Assembly: GCA_963783855.1 (NCBI GenBank)
Contig: CAWAPE010000004.1
Location: 248,001-312,000, forward strand
Reading direction: 5' to 3'
Source: JAKAGZ01 sp963783855
GTDB taxonomy: Bacteria > Bacteroidota > Ignavibacteria > Ignavibacteriales > Ignavibacteriaceae
Length of the DNA: 64,000 bases
In this document: in pieces, positions 8,615 through 16,186 of the stretch
How positions within the stretch are numbered: position 1 is the stretch's first letter
How the letters are laid out: each line of letters starts with the position of its first letter
Translations under genes and position numbers: made by a program
Notes under the pieces: generated by a model
What the model saw: only the letters and a program-made list of their open reading frames with translations
Told to the model about the DNA's origin: nothing
The model's database searches: none

Positions 8615-8672
8615 TGACATATTGTCAGTAATTTTGTCATACCTATTTCTTGATTTGTCAAAAAAACTGACA
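8615..8672. promoter_or_regulatory. TGACA/TGTCA repeat cluster in the hsp20-dnaK / birA divergent spacer
   Basis: A perfect palindrome TGACA-TAT-TGTCA occupies 8615-8627. More half-sites follow: TGTCA 8635-8639, TGTCA 8656-8660 and TGACA 8668-8672, the last two forming a second inverted pair with a seven-base gap. Starts of the half-sites recur at 8, 12, 21 and 12 bases. The minus-strand reading of the third contains TTGACA, so one copy could double as a -35 element for the heat-shock genes. Regulatory function is inferred. Confidence 0.4.
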
Positions 8673-8698
8673 TTTTAGCGAAAAACAAAAACTTATAA

Positions 8699-9484
8699 AT
8701 GAGGAAAGCAGTGCTGGAATTAGAAAAATTTGACCTGAAATTAAATACCAATTTTGTAGGTAGAAACTTTATTTATTGCGAAGAAATTGACTCCACAAAC
8801 AGCTACCTGATGGACAGAGAAAACAAGAACAACACAGACGGGACGGTTATTTTGGCAGAAAAACAAACCGAAGGCAGAGGGAGAAAAAACAGGGTTTGGT
8901 ACAGTGCAAAAGAGCAAAATCTTAATTTTTCAATTTTGCTAACAAGCAAAAAATATTTTGGGAAAAACCTAAACCTGATAAATCTTGCCAGTTCTCTCGC
9001 GGTTTCACAAGCAATTGAAAATCTTTACCAGTTGAATGCAGAATTAAAATGGCCAAATGATGTTTTGATAAAGGGGAAAAAAGTTTGTGGCATTTTACTC
9101 GAAGCTTCATCACAGGGCAGCAAAATTGATAAAGTTGTTATCGGTATTGGACTGAATGTAAATCAGTCGATGTTTCAGGGTGAATTTAACCTGCCACCTA
9201 CATCGATAAAAATTGAAGCAAACGAAAACATTGAACGCGAAAGATTACTAGCCGAAGTTTTGAACAATTTTGAGGAATTACTAGAAAAAAGTATTTCAAA
9301 GCCCTCTGAAGTTTTAAGAGAATGGAAATCACGTTGCAGAATGATCGGGGAAAAAATCTCAATAACTGAAAATGATGAAACTAAGTACGGAATTTTTGAC
9401 GACATCGATGAAAATGGATTTTTACTTCTCAAATCAAGAAATAATCAAATAGAGAAAATACACCTTGGCGATGTGAGTATTTAA
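8699..9484 (+). CDS. birA: Biotin--[acetyl-CoA-carboxylase] ligase, no HTH domain
   Basis: This 261-residue ligase attaches biotin to the carboxyl-carrier protein of acetyl-CoA carboxylase. The catalytic core begins EEIDSTNSYLM. The biotinyl-AMP loop EGRGRKNRVWYS holds the GRGR glycines, and KWPNDVLIKGKKVCGILLE holds the active-site lysine. A short SH3-like C-terminal domain follows. The N-terminal winged helix seen in E. coli BirA is absent (the catalytic core starts at about residue 20), so it is a non-repressor type. The upstream ATG lacks a strong ribosome-binding site. It ends two bases before coaX, implying co-transcription. accD, another part of fatty-acid initiation, is nearby on the opposite strand. 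Confidence 0.92.
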   Translation: MRKAVLELEKFDLKLNTNFVGRNFIYCEEIDSTNSYLMDRENKNNTDGTVILAEKQTEGRGRKNRVWYSAKEQNLNFSILLTSKKYFGKNLNLINLASSLAVSQAIENLYQLNAELKWPNDVLIKGKKVCGILLEASSQGSKIDKVVIGIGLNVNQSMFQGEFNLPPTSIKIEANENIERERLLAEVLNNFEELLEKSISKPSEVLREWKSRCRMIGEKISITENDETKYGIFDDIDENGFLLLKSRNNQIEKIHLGDVSI

Positions 9485-9486
9485 TA

Positions 9487-10239
9487 ATGATTCTAGTTTG
9501 CGACATAGGGAATACAAGAATTAAAACCGGTTTTTATGATGGAGAAAATATTTCTCGTGTCCAATCATTTATAGACTTTGAAGAGCTTAATACAATAATT
9601 TCAGAAAAAGAATTTTCAGATTGTGTTTTTTCTTCCGTTGTTCCTGCAAAATCAGAATTACTGATTAAATCTGTTGAAGGGAAAACAGGCAAAACGCCAT
9701 TCCGGGTTACACACAATTCAAAATTTAATCTTAAAATTGAATATCAAACTCCCGAGACACTCGGGATAGACAGGATCTGCTCTGCTGAAGGTGCTTATTA
9801 TTTATTCAATAGAGTCAATAAATCTTATACCGATTCTGACTTTATCATTTCTATTGATTTCGGGACTGCCACAACTTTAAATTTTGTAAAATATCCGGGT
9901 ATATTTCCCGGCGGAATGATTCTGCCCGGGTTAAACCTTATGTTCAATTCCCTTTCTCAAAATACAGCACAACTTCCTGAAGTTTCTGAGAAAGATTATA
10001 CAGGAATTACGGGAGTTGATACAAAATCATCAATTGCCAGCGGTGTAATAAATGCACAAATTGGTTTGATTGAAAAAACTATTGGTGATATAAAAAATGA
10101 ATTTGATGTCAGCAATGTTCATATTTATTTAACCGGCGGGAATGCAGAAAAAATAATTCCTTTTTTGAAATTCAGATATGAATATCTCAGCGAACTTGTT
10201 TTGATGGGAATAATTGCTGTTTATAAGAATAGTAATTAA
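9487..10239 (+). CDS. coaX: Type III pantothenate kinase
   Basis: This 250-residue protein catalyses ATP-dependent phosphorylation of pantothenate, the first step of coenzyme A synthesis. The ASKHA-fold motifs are in order: phosphate-1 loop CDIGNTRIKTGFYDG at residues 4-18, the family GIDRICSAEGAYYL near 90, phosphate-2 loop SIDFGTATTLNFV near 123, and the adenosine region YLTGGNAEKI near 215. It starts two bases after the birA stop. It converges, with a two-base gap, on panC, which makes the pantothenate substrate, so two CoA-pathway genes meet tail to tail. Confidence 0.95.
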   Translation: MILVCDIGNTRIKTGFYDGENISRVQSFIDFEELNTIISEKEFSDCVFSSVVPAKSELLIKSVEGKTGKTPFRVTHNSKFNLKIEYQTPETLGIDRICSAEGAYYLFNRVNKSYTDSDFIISIDFGTATTLNFVKYPGIFPGGMILPGLNLMFNSLSQNTAQLPEVSEKDYTGITGVDTKSSIASGVINAQIGLIEKTIGDIKNEFDVSNVHIYLTGGNAEKIIPFLKFRYEYLSELVLMGIIAVYKNSN

Positions 10240-10241
10240 AA

Positions 10242-11093
10242 TCAGGCTTTTATTAAAAGATTATCGATAAGGCGAGTCTTTCCGATTTTGCAGGCTACCA
10301 GGATATAGTATTTTTTCCCTTTAATAAGCTTTTCCTCCTGTCTAAAAGAAGTTGCTTCAACAATACTTACATAATCAAGATCAGAACTTTCAACAGAATT
10401 AATTAATTTTTTCATCCAGGAAAGAATTTTAGCTGTACTCTTTTCTCCACCGCGTATTTTTTCCTTTGCCCCTTTTAATGATTTGCTTAGGACCAATGCA
10501 TCTTTCCTTTCCTGATCTGAGAGATAAACATTGCGGGAACTCATTGCAAGTCCATCCTTTTCTCTTACAATCGGGCTAACAACAATTTTGGTATTAAATT
10601 TCAGATCTTTAACCATTCTTTTAATTACTTCCGCCTGCTGAGCATCCTTTTGCCCAAAGAATGCAAAATCAGGTTTAACACAATTAAAAAGAATTGATAC
10701 GATTGTTGTTACTCCTTTAAAATGTGTGGGCCTGGATTCTCCCTCAAGTTTGGCAGTGATTTCATTTACCTCAACAAATGTCTGAAATCCATCAGCATAA
10801 ATTTCTTTCGTATCAGGAAAGAATAAAATATCGACGCCTTCTTTTACTAATTTAGCTTTGTCTCTTTTTATATTACGTGGGTAATTTGCCAGGTCTTCAG
10901 TGGGAGCAAATTGGGTTGGATTGATAAAAATGGATGCTATAGTTATGTCTGCCTTGCTCCGGGCTTTCCTAACGAGAGATAAATGCCCTTCATGTAGATA
11001 TCCCATTGTAGGCACAAAGCCAATAGTTTTCCCTTTTCTTTTTAGCCGGCTAATTTCAGATTGAATTGCGGAAACAGATTTAATAGTCTTGAT
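10242..11093 (-). CDS. panC: Pantothenate synthetase, apparent ATC start
   Basis: It condenses pantoate and beta-alanine to pantothenate with ATP. The motifs are FVPTMGYLHEGHLSLV (ATP-site HxGH-like), SIFINPTQFAP, ADFAFFGQKDAQQAEVI in the form PDFAFFGQKDAQQ, and VREKDGLAMSSRN. The first conventional start (GTG at 11015) would fall at the V of FVPTMG and delete the essential first beta-strand. The frame upstream, KTIKSVSAIQSEISRLKRKG, is clearly PanC but contains no ATG, GTG or TTG before a stop at 11139-11141. An ATC at 11091-11093 follows GAGG by six bases and gives 283 residues with PTM at 28-30, as in E. coli PanC. A CTG at 11103-11105, overlapping the accD stop as CTGA, is the alternative. 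It is the last gene of the porX-to-panC set. Confidence 0.9.
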   Translation of the reverse strand: MKTIKSVSAIQSEISRLKRKGKTIGFVPTMGYLHEGHLSLVRKARSKADITIASIFINPTQFAPTEDLANYPRNIKRDKAKLVKEGVDILFFPDTKEIYADGFQTFVEVNEITAKLEGESRPTHFKGVTTIVSILFNCVKPDFAFFGQKDAQQAEVIKRMVKDLKFNTKIVVSPIVREKDGLAMSSRNVYLSDQERKDALVLSKSLKGAKEKIRGGEKSTAKILSWMKKLINSVESSDLDYVSIVEATSFRQEEKLIKGKKYYILVACKIGKTRLIDNLLIKA

Positions 11094-11101
11094 AGGAAAC
11101 C

Positions 11102-11941
11102 TCAGGTCATTAAGGTCAAAAGGTTGTGAATATTTGACTTAAGATCTTTTCTATGAGAAATCACATCTACAAATCCCTGCTCAAGAAGAAACTCTGAACG
11201 TTGAAATCCTTTGGGTAAATCCTTTCCTATTGTCTGTTTTATCACACGAGGACCTGCAAATCCAATTAATGCCTGTGGTTCTGCAACGTGAACATCACCA
11301 AGCATTGCATAACTTGCTGTAGTTCCACCAGTTGTAGGATCCGTTAAAACAGAGATATAAGGAACCGAAGAGTCAGCCAGCCTTGCCAGTCTGGAACTGG
11401 TTTTAGCCATTTGCATCAGGGAGAATGCTCCCTCCATCATTCTTGCTCCGCCACTAGCAGAAATAATTATCAACGGAATCTTATTCTTATATGCTTTATC
11501 AATCAGGCGTGCTAATTTTTCACCAACAACTGATCCCATACTGCCACCGATAAACTTAAAATCCATGCAGCCTATAGCTACGTCCATATCATTAAGTTTG
11601 CCGGTCCCTGTTCTTACAGCATCATTGAGATTTAATTTCTTTATAGTATCCTGAATTCTTTTCTTATACTTTTTTGTATCCTCAAATTCCAGTGGATCAG
11701 CTGAGCGCATTTTCTTATCCATTTCCTTAAAGCTTCCGTTATCAATAAGGAAACTAATATATTCCTGGCTTCCTATTCTGAAATGATAATTACATTTTAC
11801 ACAAGTCCAGAGATTCGCATCAAGCTGTTTTTTGTGAAGGATTTCGCCACAACCGGGACATTTATCCCATAAGCCATCAGGCAAATCTTTTTTTTGCGAA
11901 TCCGGTGATATATTTTCTTTTGATCTTCTAAACCATGCCAT
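11102..11941 (-). CDS. accD: Acetyl-CoA carboxylase carboxyltransferase subunit beta
   Basis: This 279-residue protein transfers carboxyl from biotin-BCCP to acetyl-CoA to make malonyl-CoA, together with AccA, which is not in the window. The N-terminal zinc ribbon CPGCGEIL...CVKCNYHF (four cysteines, residues ~28-50) is intact. The crotonase-like core shows FIGGSMGSVVGEKLARL, ISASGGARMMEG (oxyanion-hole glycines) and LTDPTTGGTTASYAMLGDV. The ATG overlaps the stop of the DUF1573 gene by one base (TAATG), indicating translational coupling. panC follows almost at once. birA, which activates the BCCP subunit, is close by on the other strand. Confidence 0.96.
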   Translation of the reverse strand: MAWFRRSKENISPDSQKKDLPDGLWDKCPGCGEILHKKQLDANLWTCVKCNYHFRIGSQEYISFLIDNGSFKEMDKKMRSADPLEFEDTKKYKKRIQDTIKKLNLNDAVRTGTGKLNDMDVAIGCMDFKFIGGSMGSVVGEKLARLIDKAYKNKIPLIIISASGGARMMEGAFSLMQMAKTSSRLARLADSSVPYISVLTDPTTGGTTASYAMLGDVHVAEPQALIGFAGPRVIKQTIGKDLPKGFQRSEFLLEQGFVDVISHRKDLKSNIHNLLTLMT

Positions 11942-12690
11942 TATTTAGACCCGGGTTTTACTTCTGCATAAATATTAAGTATTGATTTTTCTGCACCAGG
12001 ATCGTTTGAAACTACTTCAATTATCCTGCGCACTTTCCCATTTTCAGTTGATGAATCAAATTCTACGTGCAATTCCGAACTTTCCCCCGGCTCTATTTTA
12101 TTATTGCTAACCAGTGCAGCAGTACAGCCACAGGAGGTTCTGACTCTTTTAATTACAAGAGTTGATTTCCCTTTATTTATAATCTTAAAATTATAACCGA
12201 CCACATTTCCTTTGGTCATTTCTCCAAAATTATGACTTGTTTCCGGCCAAAAGATTATCGGAGAATCAGGAGGTCTCTGCTTAACGCTGGTATCAACACT
12301 TGATAAATTAGGAAAAATTAGGGGTGGAATATGTTTATCAGAAGCAACTGTTAATCTTAATTCAGGCGTTGTTTCATCATTAGATTTAATATAAATATAC
12401 TCAAGCATCGGTCCTTTTTTCCTGGTTCCGGAGAATGTAACAGTTAATCCTGAGGAGTCGGCCATTGCAATTTCATTTTTTTCGAGACTTGTTGTAACAC
12501 AGCTACAAGTAGTTCTTATTTTACTAATTTTCAGAACGCCGCCGCCGCTATTATAAATCAGGAAAGTGTAGGAACCCGCAGAAGAACCAAAATCGTGTTC
12601 TACCTCCTGCACTGCAATGCGTGGCCTGATTGCTTGTCCAATTAATAATGGACAAACTACCATAATAATTAAAAATAATTTTTTAGCCAT
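11941..12690 (-). CDS. Secreted protein with two DUF1573 domains
   Basis: This 249-residue protein has a signal peptide (LFLIIMVVCPLLIGQA, residues ~5-20) and two tandem DUF1573 Ig-like domains. The first is EHDFGSSAGSYTFLIYN with IRTTCSCVTT; the second is SHNFGEMTKGNVVGYNFKI with VRTSCGCTAAL. Each domain carries the paired-cysteine CxC motif typical of DUF1573. The family is periplasmic or outer-membrane-associated and common in Bacteroidota-type genomes, but its function is not known. It overlaps tsaB by eight bases at its start and accD by one base at its end, so it is embedded in an otherwise housekeeping operon. Confidence 0.82.
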   Translation of the reverse strand: MAKKLFLIIMVVCPLLIGQAIRPRIAVQEVEHDFGSSAGSYTFLIYNSGGGVLKISKIRTTCSCVTTSLEKNEIAMADSSGLTVTFSGTRKKGPMLEYIYIKSNDETTPELRLTVASDKHIPPLIFPNLSSVDTSVKQRPPDSPIIFWPETSHNFGEMTKGNVVGYNFKIINKGKSTLVIKRVRTSCGCTAALVSNNKIEPGESSELHVEFDSSTENGKVRRIIEVVSNDPGAEKSILNIYAEVKPGSK

Positions 12691-13336
12691 TTCTTTTTAC
12701 CTTAACTATAAAGTTTTTAAGATAATTTGGTTCAATATAATCGTAATTTAATGTCAATAACGAATTTCCGTAGCTTCCTGCCCATTTAGCAATATAAACC
12801 GCACCCGGTACTGACATGTTCCCGCTATCATCTGTAAAAACATTTCCATACTTATTTGCGGCATTTTTATTACCGATATCGGCCAATTTCAAGATTTGCA
12901 GTGCATCTACAAATATATAGCTATTATCCTTAATTTGAAACTTTGCATAATAAATCTCGTCAGAATTGACCTTATTGGCTATAATAAACTCATTCCCCTC
13001 TTCTAATTCTGAAGAAATCCGCAAAGCAATTGCATCAAAAGTTGGGACAGGAATAATCGGCAACCCGGCCCCGAATGCCAGACCTTTTGCGGCCGACATC
13101 CCAATCCTTAATCCTGTAAAAGATCCCGGACCTGCAGAAACCGCAATAGCCTTTACATCCTTAATTTTTATTCCAGCAGAATTCAATACTTCATCCACAG
13201 AAATTAATAATTTTTCGCTGTGTGCCCTTTTATCCTTTATTACAGATTCAAAATATTTATCGTCAGAATAATAAAGTGCAACGCTGCCTGATGCACCGGA
13301 TGTTTCAATTGCAAGTATTGGTTTTACTTCACTCAT
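12683..13336 (-). CDS. tsaB: tRNA threonylcarbamoyladenosine biosynthesis protein TsaB
   Basis: It is the ASKHA-fold partner that holds TsaD in the complex making t6A37 on ANN-decoding tRNAs. LAIETSGASGSVALYY opens the fold, the conserved KAIAVSAGPGSFTGLRIGMSAAKGLA sits near residue 60, and IPVPTFDAIA follows. The start is placed at the ATG 13334-13336 (MSEVKPILAIET); a frame extension to 13351 exists, but the shorter form fits the family. It overlaps tsaE by eight bases and the DUF1573 gene by eight bases, indicating tight coupling. The C-terminal third is less conserved, as is usual for TsaB. Confidence 0.92.
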   Translation of the reverse strand: MSEVKPILAIETSGASGSVALYYSDDKYFESVIKDKRAHSEKLLISVDEVLNSAGIKIKDVKAIAVSAGPGSFTGLRIGMSAAKGLAFGAGLPIIPVPTFDAIALRISSELEEGNEFIIANKVNSDEIYYAKFQIKDNSYIFVDALQILKLADIGNKNAANKYGNVFTDDSGNMSVPGAVYIAKWAGSYGNSLLTLNYDYIEPNYLKNFIVKVKRNG

Positions 13337-13757
13337 ATTTTTTAATTTCAAAATTTCTGCTTAAATCTTCATTCATCGAAATATTTACTTCAATTCTTTT
13401 CTCGGGAAATACTTCCGGGAAAAGATTCCCCCACTCAATAAAGGTAATAGCTTCCCCGTCGTTCAGATAATCGTTAAAGCCAATATCAAATAATTCAGTT
13501 GCTTTTTCTATCCTGTAAAAATCGAAATGATAAATTTTTTTGCTGCCATAATATTCATTTACAATGGCAAATGTCGGGCTACTAACGTTTGCAATACCAA
13601 AGTTCTTTGCCAAAGCTTTTACAAAGAAAGTTTTTCCTGTTCCCAAATCACCATTCAAAATGATTAAATCACTATTCTTAATCATCTTTGAGAATTCAAT
13701 TGCCAGGTTACTGGTTTCATCTTCAGAAAATACTTTTACTGTATCAGGTAAATTCAC
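13329..13757 (-). CDS. tsaE: tRNA threonylcarbamoyladenosine biosynthesis ATPase TsaE
   Basis: This 142-residue P-loop protein drives turnover of the TsaBD t6A complex. Walker A is NGDLGTGKTFFVKALA at residues ~35-50. The switch-like SSPTFAIVNEYYG follows, then IYHFDFYRI with the conserved Asp, and TFIEWGNLFPEVFPE, the family's C-terminal signature with the essential tryptophan. The start codon is GTG, one base after the porX stop. tsaE and tsaB overlap, and porX next to tsaE is an arrangement known from Bacteroidota. Confidence 0.94.
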   Translation of the reverse strand: MNLPDTVKVFSEDETSNLAIEFSKMIKNSDLIILNGDLGTGKTFFVKALAKNFGIANVSSPTFAIVNEYYGSKKIYHFDFYRIEKATELFDIGFNDYLNDGEAITFIEWGNLFPEVFPEKRIEVNISMNEDLSRNFEIKKYE

Positions 13758-13758
13758 T

Positions 13759-15330
13759 TTATTTTGGTTCCATAGTTATTACAGGGAGTATCATTTCTTC
13801 CATCGAAATTCCCCCGTGTTGAAAAGTATCTTTGTAATGAGATAAATATTTATGATAGTCAGTCGGGTAAACAAAATAGTAATCTTCTTTTGCTATTATA
13901 TAACTGATAGTAATTCCGCGCTTAGGAAGTTTATACTCAGCTGGATTCTTAATATAAATTGCATGTTTTTCATCTACTTTAAGATTTCTACCGTATTTAA
14001 ATCTTAAATTGGTTGATGCTTCCTTATCACCAAGAACTTTCGCTCCTCGCAATGATCTGATGCTTCCGTGATCTGTCGTAATTACTATTTTTGCATTTCT
14101 CATTTTAGAAAGAGCTTTAAAAGTAGCTAATAACGAAGAATGACTGAACCAGGTATTCGTAAGTGAACGATAGGCCGCTTCGTCCGGGGCAATTTCTTTT
14201 AAAAGATCTGAATCAGATCGACCATGCACCATCATATCGAGGAAATTTACAACAACCGCGGTAAACTGTGTGTTTTGGTACGACATAATATTATGTTCAA
14301 AATTTCTGCCGACTTCCGGATCAATAATCTTTATATATTTAAGATCATTTTTTAAGTGAACTTTTTTCCTTTGCAGTAAATACTGTAGCAACTCCTTTTC
14401 ATATTTATTCATACTGGTTTCATCATCATTTCCATTCGTCCACAAATCAGGATAATTTTTTTCAATTTCTGAAGGGAAAAGTCCGCTGAATAAAGCATTA
14501 CGCGCATAAGGTGTGGCTGTTGGAAGGATAGAGAAATAATAATCCTTTTCAATTTTAAAATCATTGATTAATAGTTTTTCCATTAACAACCACTGATCCA
14601 TTCTCAGGCAATCGAGAACAAAGAAAAATACTATCGATTTCTCATCTTGAAGATGTTTATGTATAAATTTTTCAAATATGTCAGGTGATAAAACTGGTGT
14701 ATCTTCTTTTCCCTGGGAATTCACCCATTCTTTATATTTCTTCTCAACAAACTTTGAAAATTCTTTATTAGCATCTTTTTTCTGATCATTTAGAGTTTGC
14801 TGAAGCCCAATTTCCGGATGACGATCAAGTTCAAGATCCCAATTGACAAGCTTAAGATAAATGTCAATCCACTCTGAGTAATCCATTTTATTAAGCAATG
14901 CCTGCGAAATTTCATTAAAATCCTGAAGATAATCTTTTGCTACATATTGTCCGGAAATTTTTTTGCCCTCAAGAATTTTTTTACATACCAGTAATACCTG
15001 GCTTGGATTGACGGGCTTGGTAAGATAATCGCTTATTTTGCCTCCGATAGCATCATCCATTAAGGTTTCTTCTTCACTTTTAGTAATCATTACTACCGGA
15101 ATATTTGCATTGTAATCTTTGATTTCGCTTAGGGTTTCGAGACCACCCATTCCCGCCATCATCTCATCAAGAAATATCAGGTCGTAGTCGTTCTCTTTCA
15201 CAAGTGAGATAGCATCTTCACCATTAGTTACAGTATCAACTTTAAAACCTTTTTCTGATAAAAAGATAACGTGAGAACGTAGAAGATCAATTTCATCGTC
15301 AACCCATAGTATTCTTTTTGCTTTCATCAT
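13759..15330 (-). CDS. porX: PorX-type response regulator with PglZ phosphatase domain (type IX secretion regulator)
   Basis: This 523-residue protein has a receiver at residues ~5-122 (acidic pair D11/D12, phospho-acceptor D55 in DLIFLDEMMAGMGG, and TKPVN with the conserved lysine). A linker leads to an alkaline-phosphatase-superfamily PglZ domain: FFFVLDCLRMDQW with the metal Asp, LPTATPYARNALFSG, VNFLDMMVHGRSD, VITTDHGSIRSL with the Asp-His pair, and QHGGISMEEMILPV. This domain order and length match PorX, which in Porphyromonas and Flavobacterium controls T9SS genes with the sensor PorY. No PorY is adjacent, but the hybrid kinase at the right edge is not a PorY candidate by architecture. 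The gene follows sprA on the same strand, a physical link between regulator and translocon. Confidence 0.9.
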   Translation of the reverse strand: MMKAKRILWVDDEIDLLRSHVIFLSEKGFKVDTVTNGEDAISLVKENDYDLIFLDEMMAGMGGLETLSEIKDYNANIPVVMITKSEEETLMDDAIGGKISDYLTKPVNPSQVLLVCKKILEGKKISGQYVAKDYLQDFNEISQALLNKMDYSEWIDIYLKLVNWDLELDRHPEIGLQQTLNDQKKDANKEFSKFVEKKYKEWVNSQGKEDTPVLSPDIFEKFIHKHLQDEKSIVFFFVLDCLRMDQWLLMEKLLINDFKIEKDYYFSILPTATPYARNALFSGLFPSEIEKNYPDLWTNGNDDETSMNKYEKELLQYLLQRKKVHLKNDLKYIKIIDPEVGRNFEHNIMSYQNTQFTAVVVNFLDMMVHGRSDSDLLKEIAPDEAAYRSLTNTWFSHSSLLATFKALSKMRNAKIVITTDHGSIRSLRGAKVLGDKEASTNLRFKYGRNLKVDEKHAIYIKNPAEYKLPKRGITISYIIAKEDYYFVYPTDYHKYLSHYKDTFQHGGISMEEMILPVITMEPK

Positions 15331-15358
15331 AATTTGCTCTTATTGAATTGAGTCACAA

Positions 15359-15383
15359 TTATTAGATATAAATTGTCTAATAA
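15359..15383. promoter_or_regulatory. AT-rich inverted repeat between sprA and porX
   Basis: TTATTAGA (15359-15366) and TCTAATAA (15376-15383) form a perfect eight-base dyad with a nine-base spacer. It lies 29 bases upstream of the porX start and just after the sprA stop. It contains a TGTCTAA heptamer, like the FAS1 upstream region. It could be a porX operator or an AT-rich transcript end; neither is proved. Confidence 0.35.
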
Positions 15384-15418
15384 TAAAATAAAATTTACTT
15401 AAATATTAAATGCATGAA

Positions 15419-16186
15419 TTATTGAATCGAAATATGCACATCTAATCCAGCCTGATTAGTAACGGTGGCAGGTATTCTTGAAGCACCCTCCGGATTAACC
15501 TTGGTCCTTGAATAGAAAAGTGAAAGTTGCACTCTTGAACTTATTGTATATTTTACTCTGGGCTCAATTGTTATCCTTGTAGTACCATTCTGAGGAGTGC
15601 CCTCCTCCTTAAAGTCTCTCATATCATATATGATGCTTGAATTTTTCGAGTACGTATACGAGAAACTAAATTCTATATCATTTTTTAGCGACACACCAAA
15701 TAATGGAAGTTCAAATCCTGATTTAGAATAACCTGCTGTAACTCCGATATCTTTTGAAAAACTTTCAATAATATTTCTTGTAGATATTCCAAGATCAAAA
15801 CTACTTCTGGTAGAATACTTGATACTACTAATTAGAACACCATTAAATACTTTCCCGAATGTCAGGTTTAATCCTACAAGTGGCAAAAATCCATATTGTA
15901 CCCGCTGTATCTGTGTCTTTTGGCTACCATCAGGAGTTGTAAGCCATCCTTCAGTATAAGTTGCTGAATAAGCATGATCCAGTGAAATATTATCTGCAAT
16001 CTTATTAAAGAATAGTAAATCTTCCAGTCCGTCCCAGGTAATATGCCAGTTAGGACGAGGAATATAGTTGATGAATTTTCCTAAAAATCCAAGTTTGGAT
16101 AAAGTTGGGAAGCTCTCAAATCCTTGTACAAATGCCTGCGATAAATTCTTAACAGGATCATGCAGCATCTGGATTATAAAGTTCAT
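15419..16186 (-). CDS. sprA: SprA C-terminal part, separated by a frame change
   Basis: This 255-residue frame is not an independent gene. It contains the conserved SprA tail: FVQGFESFPTLSKLGFLGKF, IPRPNWHITWDGLEDL, ISLDHAYSATYTEGW, YGFLPLVGLNLTFGKVFNG, SIKYSTRSSFDLGISTRN, then beta-strand pairs ending in a hydrophobic C-terminus. These strands close the giant SprA barrel. The ATG at 16186 lies inside the upstream sprA frame, and a stop sits in this frame just upstream. Homology most naturally joins NPDAA of the upstream frame to DPVKNLSQAF of this one, which needs removal of one base near 16158-16162. Joined, the gene would encode about 2,324 residues, normal for SprA. Confidence 0.85.
   Translation of the reverse strand: MNFIIQMLHDPVKNLSQAFVQGFESFPTLSKLGFLGKFINYIPRPNWHITWDGLEDLLFFNKIADNISLDHAYSATYTEGWLTTPDGSQKTQIQRVQYGFLPLVGLNLTFGKVFNGVLISSIKYSTRSSFDLGISTRNIIESFSKDIGVTAGYSKSGFELPLFGVSLKNDIEFSFSYTYSKNSSIIYDMRDFKEEGTPQNGTTRITIEPRVKYTISSRVQLSLFYSRTKVNPEGASRIPATVTNQAGLDVHISIQ

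Noticed and set aside
8483..8620. N-terminal extension of the second Hsp20 gene
   Set aside because: The GAGGAG site directly before the ATG at 8482 and the domain boundaries favour the shorter start.
8007..8698. CIRCE element for HrcA control of dnaK
   Set aside because: No TTAGCACTC-N9-GAGTGCTAA or close variant is present.
15331..15418. Rho-independent terminator after sprA
   Set aside because: The AT dyad there has no GC stem or T-run; listed only as a possible regulatory element.
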